From NCBI RefSeq assembly GCF_020880995.1, contig NZ_JAJISD010000002.1, forward strand, positions 429,153 through 493,152: a DNA stretch of 64,000 nucleotides, read 5' to 3'. The notes beneath the pieces are model-generated. The model worked only from the letters and a program-made list of their open reading frames with translations, was not told the DNA's origin and ran no database searches. Every line of letters begins with the position of its first letter. The stretch's first letter is position 1. The position numbers and the translations under genes are program-made. This DNA is from Reyranella aquatilis. Lineage in GTDB: Bacteria > Pseudomonadota > Alphaproteobacteria > Reyranellales > Reyranellaceae. Shown here piece by piece: positions 25,044-34,125 of the stretch.

Positions 25044-25919
25044 ATGACCAGGATGACGCGTCGCGATTTCGGGCTCTTGACCGGCGGCTCGCTGCTGGCC
25101 GGCGGAACCGTTGCCACCGCCCAGGCCCAGCAGGTGCTCAAGGTCGGCCTGATCCCCTCCGAGGATTCGCGGGCGATGCTGGCCCAGAGCAAGGATATTC
25201 TCGACGCGGTCGAGAAGAATTCCGGCATGAAGGTCCAGGGCTTCGTCGCCACCGACTACAACGGCGTCATCGAGGCGCTGCGCGCCAAGCATCTCGACAT
25301 CGCCTATCTCGGGCCGTTCTCCTACGTGCTGGCGACCACCGTGACGCCGGTCGAGGCCTTCGCCATCGCCGAAACCGCCAAAGCCGGACGCACCTACTAT
25401 CACTCCAAGATCATCGCGCTGAAGTCGAGCGGCATCAAAACGCTGGCCGATCTCAAGGGCAAGAATTTCGCCTTCGTCGATCCGGCCTCGACCTCGGGCT
25501 ATGCCTTTCCCCTCGCGGGGCTGCTCAAGGCCGGCATCGGGCCGAAGCGCGACTTCAAGACTGTGATCTTCACCGGTGCGCACGACGCCAACGCGCTGGC
25601 CGTCGCCAACGGCAAGGTCGATGCAGCGACCATCGCCGACCGCATCCTAGACGCCGCCATCGCCAAGGGACACATCAAGGCCGACCAGATCCAGGTCGTC
25701 TGGGAATCGCCGCCGATCCCGGAATCGCCGATGGTCTGGCGCAAGGATCTCTCGCCCGAGACGAAGGCGAAGGTGAAGGCCGCGTTCCTGTCGATCAAGG
25801 ACCTCAACTGGTCCGACCAGGGCAAGCTGAACGGCTTCAAGGAAACCAGCGACCAGGCCTACGACGTCGTGCGCGAGACCGCCAAGCTCGCGAACATCGA
25901 TCTCAAGAAGCAGAAGTAG
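25044..25919 (+). CDS. phnD: PhnD-type phosphate/phosphite/phosphonate ABC transporter binding protein
   Basis: This 291-residue periplasmic binding protein has a Tat-type signal peptide (Thr-Arg-Arg-Asp-Phe-Gly then a hydrophobic run, cleavage after Ala-Gln-Ala near residue 28). Diagnostic segments are the Asp-Tyr-Asn-Gly-Val-Ile-Glu-Ala-Leu helix, Asp-Ile-Ala-Tyr-Leu-Gly-Pro, and the phosphonate-oxyanion loop Phe-Val-Asp-Pro-Ala-Ser-Thr-Ser-Gly-Tyr. It delivers an organophosphonate, phosphite or similar oxyanion to PhnE/PhnC encoded just downstream. A good ribosome site, GGAGGAA, precedes the start. Confidence 0.88.
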   Translation: MTRMTRRDFGLLTGGSLLAGGTVATAQAQQVLKVGLIPSEDSRAMLAQSKDILDAVEKNSGMKVQGFVATDYNGVIEALRAKHLDIAYLGPFSYVLATTVTPVEAFAIAETAKAGRTYYHSKIIALKSSGIKTLADLKGKNFAFVDPASTSGYAFPLAGLLKAGIGPKRDFKTVIFTGAHDANALAVANGKVDAATIADRILDAAIAKGHIKADQIQVVWESPPIPESPMVWRKDLSPETKAKVKAAFLSIKDLNWSDQGKLNGFKETSDQAYDVVRETAKLANIDLKKQK

Positions 25920-25947
25920 CCGCAACACGAGCCCAGGGGATCGAGCC

Positions 25948-26799
25948 ATGATCGAAATCCGCGGCCTCGCCAAATCCTATGGCGACCACCAGGCGCTGCA
26001 CGATGTCAGCCTCTCGATCCGTCCCGGCGAATTCGTCGTCGTGCTGGGGCCTTCCGGCGCCGGCAAGTCGACGTTGCTGCGCTGCATCAACAGGCTGATC
26101 GAGCCGACGGCGGGCGATATCCTGGTAGATGGCACGTCGCTGTCGTCCAATCGCCGCGACCTGCGCCTGCTCCGGCGCAACGTCGCGATGATCTTCCAGC
26201 AGCACAATCTGGTGAAGCGCCTCAGCGTGCTGAAAAACGTGCTGGTCGGCCGCATGGCCGACCTCTCGCCGATCCTGAGCAGCCTGCAGCTGTTCCCTGA
26301 GGCCGACGTGAAGATCGCCATGCACTGCCTCGAGCAGGTGGCGATGTCCCACAAGGCCCGCAACCGCGCCGATGCGTTGTCGGGCGGCGAGCAGCAGCGG
26401 GTCGGCATCGCCCGGGCGCTGGCCCAGCAGCCCAAGTTCATGCTGGCCGACGAGCCGGTGGCGAGCCTCGATCCCAAGACCTCGCGCACCGTGCTCAACT
26501 ACCTGAAGAAGAGCTGCAAGGAATCCAACATCGCCGTTCTCTGCAACCTCCACCAGATCGACTATGCGCTGGAGTTCGCCGAGCGGGTCGTCGGCCTCTC
26601 GGCCGGCCGCGTCGTCTATGACGGTGCGCCTGCCGGCGTGAGCGGCGACGTGATCCGCAGCATCTATCCCGGCCTCGACGATCCCAACGTGCTCGATGCC
26701 GCCCAGCGTCTCACCGAACGTCGCCGGGCTGCGGCAGAAGCCGAGATCGCCCTCGCGGCGACATCCGTCGCCACGACCTCCGTTGAAGGGAGGGCCTAG
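25948..26799 (+). CDS. phnC: Phosphonate ABC transporter ATP-binding protein
   Basis: This 283-residue ABC ATPase has Walker A GPSGAGKST near residue 35, a Q-loop in Ile-Phe-Gln-Gln-His-Asn-Leu-Val, signature LSGGEQQRVGIARAL and Walker B Phe-Met-Leu-Ala-Asp-Glu-Pro. The H-loop His lies in Cys-Asn-Leu-His-Gln-Ile-Asp. The Gln-Gln-His-Asn-Leu-Val and Asn-Leu-His-Gln features are typical for PhnC. About 30 extra residues follow the domain. It energises PhnE, and the phnE start is two bases after its stop. Confidence 0.9.
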   Translation: MIEIRGLAKSYGDHQALHDVSLSIRPGEFVVVLGPSGAGKSTLLRCINRLIEPTAGDILVDGTSLSSNRRDLRLLRRNVAMIFQQHNLVKRLSVLKNVLVGRMADLSPILSSLQLFPEADVKIAMHCLEQVAMSHKARNRADALSGGEQQRVGIARALAQQPKFMLADEPVASLDPKTSRTVLNYLKKSCKESNIAVLCNLHQIDYALEFAERVVGLSAGRVVYDGAPAGVSGDVIRSIYPGLDDPNVLDAAQRLTERRRAAAEAEIALAATSVATTSVEGRA

Positions 26800-26801
26800 A
26801 G

Positions 26802-27596
26802 ATGTCCCTGCAATTCGTCGTCAACAAGCCGCGCGGCCCGCTCGGCTGGTGGATCATGCTTCCGATCCTCGGTGCTGCAGTCGCAATCCTCTGGTGGTCG
26901 GCGCTCGGTACCCGCCTGAGCATCGCGGGCTTCATCGACGGCCTGCCCTGGATCGGCGACTTCATCGGCCGCATGCTGCCACCGAACTTCGCCTTCATGC
27001 AGAAGCTGGTGCAGCCCGCGATCGAGACGGTGCAGATCGCGCTTTGGGGCACCTTGCTCGGGATCGTCCTGGCGCTTCCAGTCTGCTTCTTCGCGGCACG
27101 AAATCTCTCGCCCTACGCCTGGGTATTCCATGGTCTGCGTCAGGTGCTGAACGTGATGCGCGGCATCAACGAGATCATTCTGGCGCTGATCTTCGTGGCG
27201 GCCGTCGGCCTCGGCCCATTCGCAGGCGTCCTTGCGATCGCGCTGCACGGTGCCGGTATGCTGGGCAAGTTCTTCGCCGAAGCGATCGAGGAGATCGACG
27301 AGGGTCCGCTCGACGCATTGCGCGCCGCCGGCGCGGGCACCCTGCAGCGAATCGTGTTCGGCGTGTTGCCGCAGGTCCTGCCGGCCTGGATCGGCGTGGT
27401 GCTCTATCGCTTCGAGACCAACATCCGGGTCTCGACCGTGCTCGGCATGGTCGGCGCGGGCGGCATTGGCTTCGAACTCATCAGCTCGATGAAGCTCTTC
27501 GCCTACGAGGACACGGCGGCCTGCGTGATCGTGATCTTGATCCTCGTGCTCGCCGCCGATCTCATGTCGTCGAAATTGCGCGCGATGATCCGCTAG
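26802..27596 (+). CDS. phnE: Phosphonate ABC transporter permease
   Basis: This 264-residue inner-membrane permease has about six hydrophobic segments and the cytoplasmic EAA loop (Glu-Ala-Ile-Glu-Glu-Ile-Asp-Glu-Gly-Pro then Ala-Ala-Gly-Ala) that contacts PhnC. Only one PhnE is present, so it should work as a homodimer; many phosphonate operons carry two. It completes the phnD-phnC-phnE unit. No C-P lyase genes (phnG to phnM) are in the window. Confidence 0.9.
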   Translation: MSLQFVVNKPRGPLGWWIMLPILGAAVAILWWSALGTRLSIAGFIDGLPWIGDFIGRMLPPNFAFMQKLVQPAIETVQIALWGTLLGIVLALPVCFFAARNLSPYAWVFHGLRQVLNVMRGINEIILALIFVAAVGLGPFAGVLAIALHGAGMLGKFFAEAIEEIDEGPLDALRAAGAGTLQRIVFGVLPQVLPAWIGVVLYRFETNIRVSTVLGMVGAGGIGFELISSMKLFAYEDTAACVIVILILVLAADLMSSKLRAMIR

Positions 27597-27667
27597 CCGG
27601 ACCGGGCCTCTCGACGGGGGACCGCCTCCGCGTCATCCTCTCTGCAACGGGGCATGGGAGGATAGAA

Positions 27668-29260
27668 ATGCGGCTATCGATCGGACTTCTCGGCGCCTTG
27701 GCGGCGCTCGGTCTGTCAGCGGCGCCGGCGCTCGCGCAGAAGAGCGGCGGCACCCTCAAGATGTACTTTCCGGACAATCCGCCCAGCACCTCGATCCACG
27801 AGGAGGCAACGACCTCGACCGTCGTGCCGTTCATGGGCCTCTACAACAACCTCGTCGTCTTCGATCAGCAGATTCCGCAGAACAGTCTCGAGACGATCCG
27901 CCCCGATCTCGCCGAAAGCTGGGCCTGGAGCGAGGACGGCAAGAAGCTGACCTTCAAGCTGGTCGGCAATGCCAAGTGGCACGACGGCAAGCCCTTCACC
28001 TCGGCCGACGTGAAATGCACCTGGGACATGCTCGCCGGCAAGAGCGAGACCCACAAGCTGCGCAAGAACCCGCGCGCTTCCTGGTACTGGAATCTTCAGG
28101 AAGTCACGACCAACGGCGATCGCGAGGTGACCTTCCATCTCGGCCAGCCGCAGCCCTCCCTGCTCATCCTGCTCGCCTCGGGCTACAGCCCCGTCTATTC
28201 CTGCCACGTGCCGACGGCGCAGATGCGCACCAAGCCGATCGGCACAGGTCCCTTCAAGCTGGCCGAGTTCAAGCAGAAGGAGATCATCAAGCTGGTCCGT
28301 AACCCGGATTACTTCAAGAAGGGCAAGCCATACCTCGACGGCATCGAGATGCCGATCGTGCCGGCCCGCGGCACGGCGCTGCTGGGCTTCGTGTCGGGCC
28401 GCTACGACATGGCGCCGCCCTATGCCGTGACCATCCCGCTGCTCAAGGACATCAAGAGCCAGGCCGCCAACGCCGTCTGCGAAGTGGCGCCGATGAACAA
28501 CAGCACCAACCTGATCGTGAACAGCGAAGCGCCTCCGTTCAACAATGCCGAGATCCGCCGCGCGATGCTGCTCACCATCGACCGCAAGTCGTTCATCGAC
28601 ATCCTGGCCCAGGGCGCGGGCGAAGCCGGCGGGGTCATGGAGCCGGCGCCCGGCGGCGTCTGGGGCATGCCGAAGGAGATGTTCGACACGGTCAAGGGCT
28701 ACGGCCCCGATGTCGCGAAGAACCGGGCCGAGGCCCAGGCCATCATGAAGAAGCTGGGCTATGGGCCCGACAACAAGCTGAAGCTCAAGGTCGCGACCCG
28801 TAACCACCTGCTCTATCGCGACCCGGCGGTCATCCTGATCGACCAGCTCAAGGAAATCTACATCGAGGGCGAACTCGACCTGGTCGACACCGCGCTGTGG
28901 TTCAACAAGGTCGCGCGCAAGGACTACTCGGTCGGGCTCAACACCACCGGCAACGGCGTCGACGATCCCGACCAGACCTACTTCGAGCACTATGCTTGCA
29001 AGTCGGAGCGCAACTATGTCGGCTATTGCAATCCCGAGATCGAGAAGCTCTTCCCGATCCAGTCGGCGGAGCGCGACATCGAGAAGCGCAAGAAGCTCGT
29101 CTGGGAGATCGACAAGCAGATCCTGGAGGAGGGCTTCCGCCCGATCATCATGTGGAACGCCTCGGGCAGCTGCTGGCATCCCTACGTCAAGGGGTTTCGC
29201 CCGATGGTGAACAGCCTCTACAACGGCTCGCGCTTCGAGGACGTCTGGCTCGACAAGTAG
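27668..29260 (+). CDS. Family 5 (peptide/nickel-type) ABC transporter substrate-binding protein
   Basis: This 530-residue protein has a Sec signal peptide (residues 1-23, cleavage after Ala-Leu-Ala). It has the SBP_bac_5 pattern: Leu-Ala-Glu-Ser-Trp near 80, Trp-His-Asp-Gly-Lys-Pro-Phe-Thr-Ser-Ala-Asp-Val, and late Asp-Pro-Asp-Gln-Thr-Tyr. Such proteins bind oligopeptides, opines, nickel or heme. Its own permeases and ATPases are missing; the gene follows phnE by 71 bases with a good ribosome site (GGGAGG). It may serve a remote transporter or belong to the phosphonate transcript by position only. Confidence 0.85.
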   Translation: MRLSIGLLGALAALGLSAAPALAQKSGGTLKMYFPDNPPSTSIHEEATTSTVVPFMGLYNNLVVFDQQIPQNSLETIRPDLAESWAWSEDGKKLTFKLVGNAKWHDGKPFTSADVKCTWDMLAGKSETHKLRKNPRASWYWNLQEVTTNGDREVTFHLGQPQPSLLILLASGYSPVYSCHVPTAQMRTKPIGTGPFKLAEFKQKEIIKLVRNPDYFKKGKPYLDGIEMPIVPARGTALLGFVSGRYDMAPPYAVTIPLLKDIKSQAANAVCEVAPMNNSTNLIVNSEAPPFNNAEIRRAMLLTIDRKSFIDILAQGAGEAGGVMEPAPGGVWGMPKEMFDTVKGYGPDVAKNRAEAQAIMKKLGYGPDNKLKLKVATRNHLLYRDPAVILIDQLKEIYIEGELDLVDTALWFNKVARKDYSVGLNTTGNGVDDPDQTYFEHYACKSERNYVGYCNPEIEKLFPIQSAERDIEKRKKLVWEIDKQILEEGFRPIIMWNASGSCWHPYVKGFRPMVNSLYNGSRFEDVWLDK

Positions 29261-29290
29261 GCCGAAATCGCGAACGACACGGCCGGGCCG

Positions 29291-29545
29291 CTACGAGCGG
29301 CTCGGCACCATGACCTGACGGTAGCCGCGCGCTTCCATACACGGCTTCTCGAACTCGTCGCGATCCATGTTCTCGACGTAGTTGCCGCCCATCGCGATCC
29401 AGCGACGCAGCTGATATTCCTGGCAGGCCTTGGTGTCGGCCTCGACCTGCTGGGGCGCGACGCCGGCCTTCTCGTAGGTGATGCTCTGGCAACCGCCGAG
29501 CATCCCCAGCACCACCATCGTCGCCGCAATCACACCGAGCTTCAT
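29291..29545 (-). CDS. Small lipoprotein of unknown function
   Basis: This 84-residue protein begins with a lipoprotein signal: Met-Lys, a hydrophobic run and a lipobox-like Gly-Met-Leu-Gly-Gly-Cys with Cys19 as lipidation site. The mature part has two further Cys residues (in Ala-Cys-Gln-Glu-Tyr and Lys-Pro-Cys-Met-Glu) that may form a disulfide, and a Tyr-Arg-Gln-Val C-terminal part. It stands alone, divergent from the Bug receptor gene. Similar short lipoproteins are common in alphaproteobacteria and their role is unknown. Confidence 0.65.
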   Translation of the reverse strand: MKLGVIAATMVVLGMLGGCQSITYEKAGVAPQQVEADTKACQEYQLRRWIAMGGNYVENMDRDEFEKPCMEARGYRQVMVPSRS

Positions 29546-29709
29546 GGCCGCATCTCCTTCACACAGGAGTCTACCGCCCCACGGTGGCGCGCGGCAGGCG
29601 ACCTCAAGCGTAAGTGATGCCGACTGACACCGGCGCCCTCGCAGGCGTAGTGTCGCCCTCAATCAGACCCGGCCGCGAGCCGGGCAATCCACTCCGGGAG
29701 AAGTCGCCC

Positions 29710-30711
29710 ATGGTTTCGCCACGACAGACTCTTTCACGCCGGCAGGCCATGACGGGCACGCTGCTCCTATCGCTGCCGCTGCTGGCGTCCGCGCCGGCAC
29801 GGGCCGCCGACTGGCCGGAGCGCCCCATCCGCATGATCATCCCCTTCGCGGCGGGCGCCGGCGCCGACACGGTCGGGCGCACCTTCGGCGAGGAACTGGC
29901 CAAGGCGCTGGGCCAGCCGGTCGTGATCGACAACAAGGGCGGTGCCGGCGGCCTGCTGGGAACGGCCGAGGGCGCGCGCGCGCCGGCCGACGGCTACACG
30001 CTGCTGCTCACCTCGCAGGGCGCCACCGTGTTCAACATGGGCCTCTACAAGTCGCCGGGTTACGATCCGCTCAAGGATCTCATTCCGATCGCCACGACCG
30101 GCATCCTGACCAACGTCATGGTCGTATCGACCGCCAACCCGGCTAACACCGTCGCCGACGTCATCGCGCAGGCGCGCGCCAAGCCGGGCGAGCTCACCTA
30201 CGGGTCGAGCGGCGTCGGCAGCAGCCTCCATATGTCCGGCGTGATCCTGGAGCAGCGTACCGGCGTGAAGCTGCAACATGTGCCCTATCGCGGCGCGCCG
30301 GCCGCCGTGCTCGCGGTGATCAATGGCGAGGTGACGATGGGCTTCTTCAACGCCCCGACCGTGGTCGGCCAGATCAAGGCCGGCAAGCTGAAGGCGCTCG
30401 CCGTCACGACCAAGGACCGATCGGTCATCATGCCGGAAGTGCTGACGATGATGGAGGCGGGCGTGCCCGACTTCGTCGTTGCGACCTGGCTCGGCTTCGC
30501 GGTGCCGAACGGCACGCCCGCGCCCATCGTGGCGCGCCTCAATGCAGAGATCGGCCGCATCGCGCAGATGCCGCAGGTGAAGGAAAAGCTCCTGGTCCAG
30601 GGTTTCGAGGTCCTGCCGCCCGACACGCCCGCGGCTGCCCGCAAGCTGATCGCCGACGATCAGGCGCTGTGGCTTCCCATCATCAAGCAGTCCGGCGCGA
30701 CGGCGGAGTAG
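29710..30711 (+). CDS. Bug-family (tripartite tricarboxylate transporter) solute receptor
   Basis: This 333-residue periplasmic receptor has a Tat-like signal (Ser-Arg-Arg-Gln-Ala then a hydrophobic run, cleavage after Ala-Arg-Ala). The Bug signature Trp-Pro-Glu-Arg-Pro-Ile-Arg-Met-Ile-Ile-Pro-Phe-Ala-Ala-Gly opens the mature protein; Lys-Gly-Gly-Ala-Gly-Gly and a Tyr-Gly-Ser-Ser-Gly-Val-Gly-Ser motif follow. Bug proteins capture carboxylates or amides. No TctA/TctB membrane genes are near, as is usual for the expanded Bug sets of such bacteria. The start at 29710 has GGGAG at 29696-29700. Confidence 0.87.
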   Translation: MVSPRQTLSRRQAMTGTLLLSLPLLASAPARAADWPERPIRMIIPFAAGAGADTVGRTFGEELAKALGQPVVIDNKGGAGGLLGTAEGARAPADGYTLLLTSQGATVFNMGLYKSPGYDPLKDLIPIATTGILTNVMVVSTANPANTVADVIAQARAKPGELTYGSSGVGSSLHMSGVILEQRTGVKLQHVPYRGAPAAVLAVINGEVTMGFFNAPTVVGQIKAGKLKALAVTTKDRSVIMPEVLTMMEAGVPDFVVATWLGFAVPNGTPAPIVARLNAEIGRIAQMPQVKEKLLVQGFEVLPPDTPAAARKLIADDQALWLPIIKQSGATAE

Positions 30712-30736
30712 GACGGTCGCCGGATCTTGGGACTGG

Positions 30737-31471
30737 CTAATCCGCAGCCGCGAGGCTGTTGCGCGGCGCACCCGCGATCTCCTGGATCAGTTTCTTGGTC
30801 ATGGCGCGGCCGAACGCGCCGTGGTTCTCGGCGACGATCGTGAAGGCGCCCGGCCCGCCGATGACGTTTTCCTGGAAGTACTTCTCCAGGCCGCCGGGCG
30901 GGTTGGTGTGCTCGGGGCGGAACGCCTCCTCGATCGGCGTCAGGATCACCAGCGCGTTGATCGTGATGTTGCGGGCGACGGCATCGTCCCGCGCATCCGT
31001 GACCAGGCGGCCGCCGATGTTATTGCCGTCGCCGGACACGTCGATCACCCTGCGGTCCGCCACGAATGGCGCGCGCTCGAGCTGCCTGACCGCGAAGTCG
31101 ATGGCCGCGCTGATCGACGTGCTGCCGGCGAACGAGCGCGGCGTCTCGATCAGCCTGTCGCCGAACAGGCGCGCCGAGACGCCGTCGCCGATCACCATCC
31201 AGTCGATGACGACATTCTGCATGTTGGCCGAGGCCCATTCGACGAAGCAGATGGCGATGCGCCTGTTGGGGCCCGAGGTGATCGCCCTCACGACATCGGG
31301 ATGGGTGATGGCAGCGGCGGCGCCTTCGCGCTGAAGCCTGAACTTGGGCTCTGTCACGCTGCGCGACACGTCCGCGGCCATCACCAGCAGCATGTCGACC
31401 GGTTGCGCCGCGCGCACGGTCGGGGAGACGAACGCCAACGTCAGGCTGAGCAGAGCCACCAGCATCTTCAT
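30737..31471 (-). CDS. Exported DUF1194 (von Willebrand A-like) protein
   Basis: This 244-residue protein has a Sec signal peptide (about residues 1-22). A DxSxS metal-ion-dependent adhesion site follows at Asp34, Ser36 and Ser38, then a Ser-Gly-Asp-Gly motif near residue 140, as in vWA domains. This matches DUF1194, periplasmic proteins of unknown function found mostly in alphaproteobacteria. A protein-binding, Mg-dependent role is inferred. It lies 80 bases downstream of the patatin gene on the same strand. Confidence 0.82.
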   Translation of the reverse strand: MKMLVALLSLTLAFVSPTVRAAQPVDMLLVMAADVSRSVTEPKFRLQREGAAAAITHPDVVRAITSGPNRRIAICFVEWASANMQNVVIDWMVIGDGVSARLFGDRLIETPRSFAGSTSISAAIDFAVRQLERAPFVADRRVIDVSGDGNNIGGRLVTDARDDAVARNITINALVILTPIEEAFRPEHTNPPGGLEKYFQENVIGGPGAFTIVAENHGAFGRAMTKKLIQEIAGAPRNSLAAAD

Positions 31472-31551
31472 CGCTCGGAACCTCGGTCACGGTTGGGCGG
31501 GAACGACGTCGCTCCGCAGTATGCAGAGATCGGGCCGTCCCGCGCCACGCC

Positions 31552-34125
31552 TTATGGCTTGTACCGACAATAAGCCCGCGGGTGCCCCAGCACCGGTTCG
31601 CAGCTCCAGCCCTCGGGGACCGGCCAGCCGGCCTCACTGCACCATTTCGTACCGGCGGCGTCATCCTCGGCGCGCCCCGACAGGCGGGTGAGACGCATGC
31701 AGAGGCGGAAGAACTCGAGCTTGTTGCCGCAGGGATCGGCAATGGTGCCGTTCGGTTCAGGATCGAGGCCGAGCATGCGGCGCATCGAATGCCAGGCCGT
31801 CCCCGAATCGTGCCAGCTCATGGTCGGGCTCTTTGCATCGGGCACACGGCACTGGCGGAAGTGGAAGAAGTCGGTGTGATCGTCGAGGCCGATGCGCGCC
31901 TGGACGGTGTCGGTTGCCGCCTGGATCGTCTGGTCCGTACCGGCCCGCAGCCTCGCCACCAGCCGGTCCCGGATCATGATGCGCGAGCCCTCGATGCGAT
32001 CACGCAACGCCGTCGCGGCAAGCTCTCCGCGTGCCGTGCGTCCGTCGTACAGCGCCTTGATCGGGTCGACCATGAGCGTGGCATAGGAGGCGGCATCGAC
32101 CGGACATTCCGGCCAGTCGTTGCCGGGGTGCGGAAGGGGCTTGGGTCCGACCGGCAGACAATCCGGCAACACGCCCTGCTTGGGCGTTCCGGGCCGCAGC
32201 TCGATCCGGTCGAGCGACGGATCGCTGCTGATGAGGATGGCGATGGGAACGACCGGCCGTTCGGTCCTCTGGGCTTCGCGGATGCGCTCGACGAGGTACC
32301 GGATGGATTCATCGGCCAGCACCGCGCCGAAGTTCTCGAAAAGGCCGCCGTCGATCACTCGGCCGATCAGCTGGCCTTTGCCGTCGCGCATGCCACCCGC
32401 AGTCGAGACGATCGGAAAGCGAGCGCTCATGGTGACTGCGGTACTGATCGGTATGTCGGCCTCCATGATGTCGAGGCCGTCGTAGCGATGGATGCCGCCC
32501 GAGATGTTCACGCCCGCGAGATGATCCTCCGTGGCGAAGCGGACGTTCGAGGTGATGATGCGTTTTCCCTTCTCCACCGAAGTGCCGTTCAGCGCGAGGA
32601 TCGGCCACGGGCGACTCGCGTCGCGCGTGAAGGTACGGGTCAGTCCATCGGACCATCTGAAGCCGCCGGTCTGGCTGAGGCCGCTGTCGAGCCATGCCGT
32701 CTCCCACGCCTTTTCGAGCGCCACGGCGCGATCGTTGGGCGCCCATAAGCGGCGGAGAAAGGCGGCGGCGCTGAAAGGCCCGTCGACATAGAAGCCGACG
32801 CCGAGCGCCGGTCCCAGGAAGTCGTTGTCGATGAACTTCGCGCCGTCCGCCGCCGCCTGCGGCAACAAGGCCGATCCCGCCTGGCCGGGGGTCGCGCGCC
32901 GATCTGCCTCGACCAGCGAGCGGAAGATCGTCGTGCCGAGCGATCCACCCGACACCCCACTCATCAGGAACACGCGCTCGGCGAAGTCGGGCTCGCGCTT
33001 GGCGATCTCGCCGAGGACCTGGGTGGTGAAGTAGGCCGCGCGACTGGCGCCGCCTGCGCTCGCGACCACGATCAGCGGTGGCACCGTCACCTGCGAGGCC
33101 TTGCCCTCGATCGGCTTGGTGATTTTCGCGTTCGCATCGTACCATTTCGAGAAGACGTCGCGCACGAACGGCCGGGTCTTCGCGTCCTCCGCAAGACAGC
33201 TGCCGGTGGCGCCCGGCAGCTTCGCGAGATCGCGGCAGGTCCGGACGTCGTGGTTGTCGCCGAACATCCACGGCATCACGAGAAACGCCAGGCAGGCCAG
33301 GCCGAAGAACGGGAACTTGGTGCGAATCGACCAGATGACGAGGAAGCTCGGCGCCGCAATGGCGAGCGCAAGTCCCAGCAGGACGATGGTGACGGCGCTG
33401 CCCATGGCGGCGCTGGTATCGACGGGCGCCATTGCGAACAGCAGGAAGAAGACCGGCGAGGCCAACACGGAGCCGTAAAGAAGGGCGCGCGTGAGAGGCG
33501 CGATCTCGGCAAAGGCCTGTAAGGATTGCCGCCGCGGGACCAGCTTGCTGCGATCGGGATCTCCGCCCGCCGCGCGCACCAGCCAGGCCGCCAGTTCCCG
33601 GCGCCAGGCCACGACGAAATAGAAGACAACCGTTGCGACGAGATACGCGATGGCAGGACGGAGAAAGCCTTTGGCCGATTCGAAGTCGCCGTAGGCCGCG
33701 TAGATGTTATGCGCGCGCCAGAAGGCGAAGCAGACCGAGAAGATCGCTGCGGCGCCAATGAGGCGCGGAAGATTGTTGTTCCAGAAACGATGCCAGCGCG
33801 GCGCCCAGGCCCAGGCCGCGACATCGGGATCGACCGGTTGTTGCCACCTCGCCTGCTCGCCTTCCAGGAATTCCAGGGTGATGCGTGACCAGTACCAGGC
33901 GGTGACCGCCCACAGCAGCACGGTCAGCGGGATCGGCAGCCCGCGTTGCTGCGGCGACGCCGTGGCGATGACAATGTCGCGCGCCTGGTCGGTCGAGGCG
34001 ATGAGCAGACCGCCGATGGCGACAGCCGCGAAAGGCGCGCGGCAGACCCAGACGAGATGGGCCAGGTCCGTCATTGCCCACCACGCCTGACGTAGCTTGA
34101 GCATGCACCAAGCCGAAACGCCCAT
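31552..34125 (-). CDS. Membrane-anchored patatin-like phospholipase
   Basis: This 857-residue protein has several hydrophobic segments in the first 290 residues (about 30-45, 66-82, 121-136, 155-173, 214-233, 242-266, 274-288), then a patatin domain. The domain carries the anion-hole-like SAGGASR at 356-362, the nucleophile elbow Gly-Val-Ser-Gly-Gly with Ser392 and the catalytic Asp-Gly-Gly at Asp592. An Ala-Arg-Phe-Pro motif lies near 569. It should be a serine hydrolase of membrane lipids or esters. A strong ribosome site, GGGGAGAGG, precedes ATG 34125. The multi-pass N-terminus is unusual, since most patatins are soluble. Confidence 0.82.
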   Translation of the reverse strand: MGVSAWCMLKLRQAWWAMTDLAHLVWVCRAPFAAVAIGGLLIASTDQARDIVIATASPQQRGLPIPLTVLLWAVTAWYWSRITLEFLEGEQARWQQPVDPDVAAWAWAPRWHRFWNNNLPRLIGAAAIFSVCFAFWRAHNIYAAYGDFESAKGFLRPAIAYLVATVVFYFVVAWRRELAAWLVRAAGGDPDRSKLVPRRQSLQAFAEIAPLTRALLYGSVLASPVFFLLFAMAPVDTSAAMGSAVTIVLLGLALAIAAPSFLVIWSIRTKFPFFGLACLAFLVMPWMFGDNHDVRTCRDLAKLPGATGSCLAEDAKTRPFVRDVFSKWYDANAKITKPIEGKASQVTVPPLIVVASAGGASRAAYFTTQVLGEIAKREPDFAERVFLMSGVSGGSLGTTIFRSLVEADRRATPGQAGSALLPQAAADGAKFIDNDFLGPALGVGFYVDGPFSAAAFLRRLWAPNDRAVALEKAWETAWLDSGLSQTGGFRWSDGLTRTFTRDASRPWPILALNGTSVEKGKRIITSNVRFATEDHLAGVNISGGIHRYDGLDIMEADIPISTAVTMSARFPIVSTAGGMRDGKGQLIGRVIDGGLFENFGAVLADESIRYLVERIREAQRTERPVVPIAILISSDPSLDRIELRPGTPKQGVLPDCLPVGPKPLPHPGNDWPECPVDAASYATLMVDPIKALYDGRTARGELAATALRDRIEGSRIMIRDRLVARLRAGTDQTIQAATDTVQARIGLDDHTDFFHFRQCRVPDAKSPTMSWHDSGTAWHSMRRMLGLDPEPNGTIADPCGNKLEFFRLCMRLTRLSGRAEDDAAGTKWCSEAGWPVPEGWSCEPVLGHPRAYCRYKP

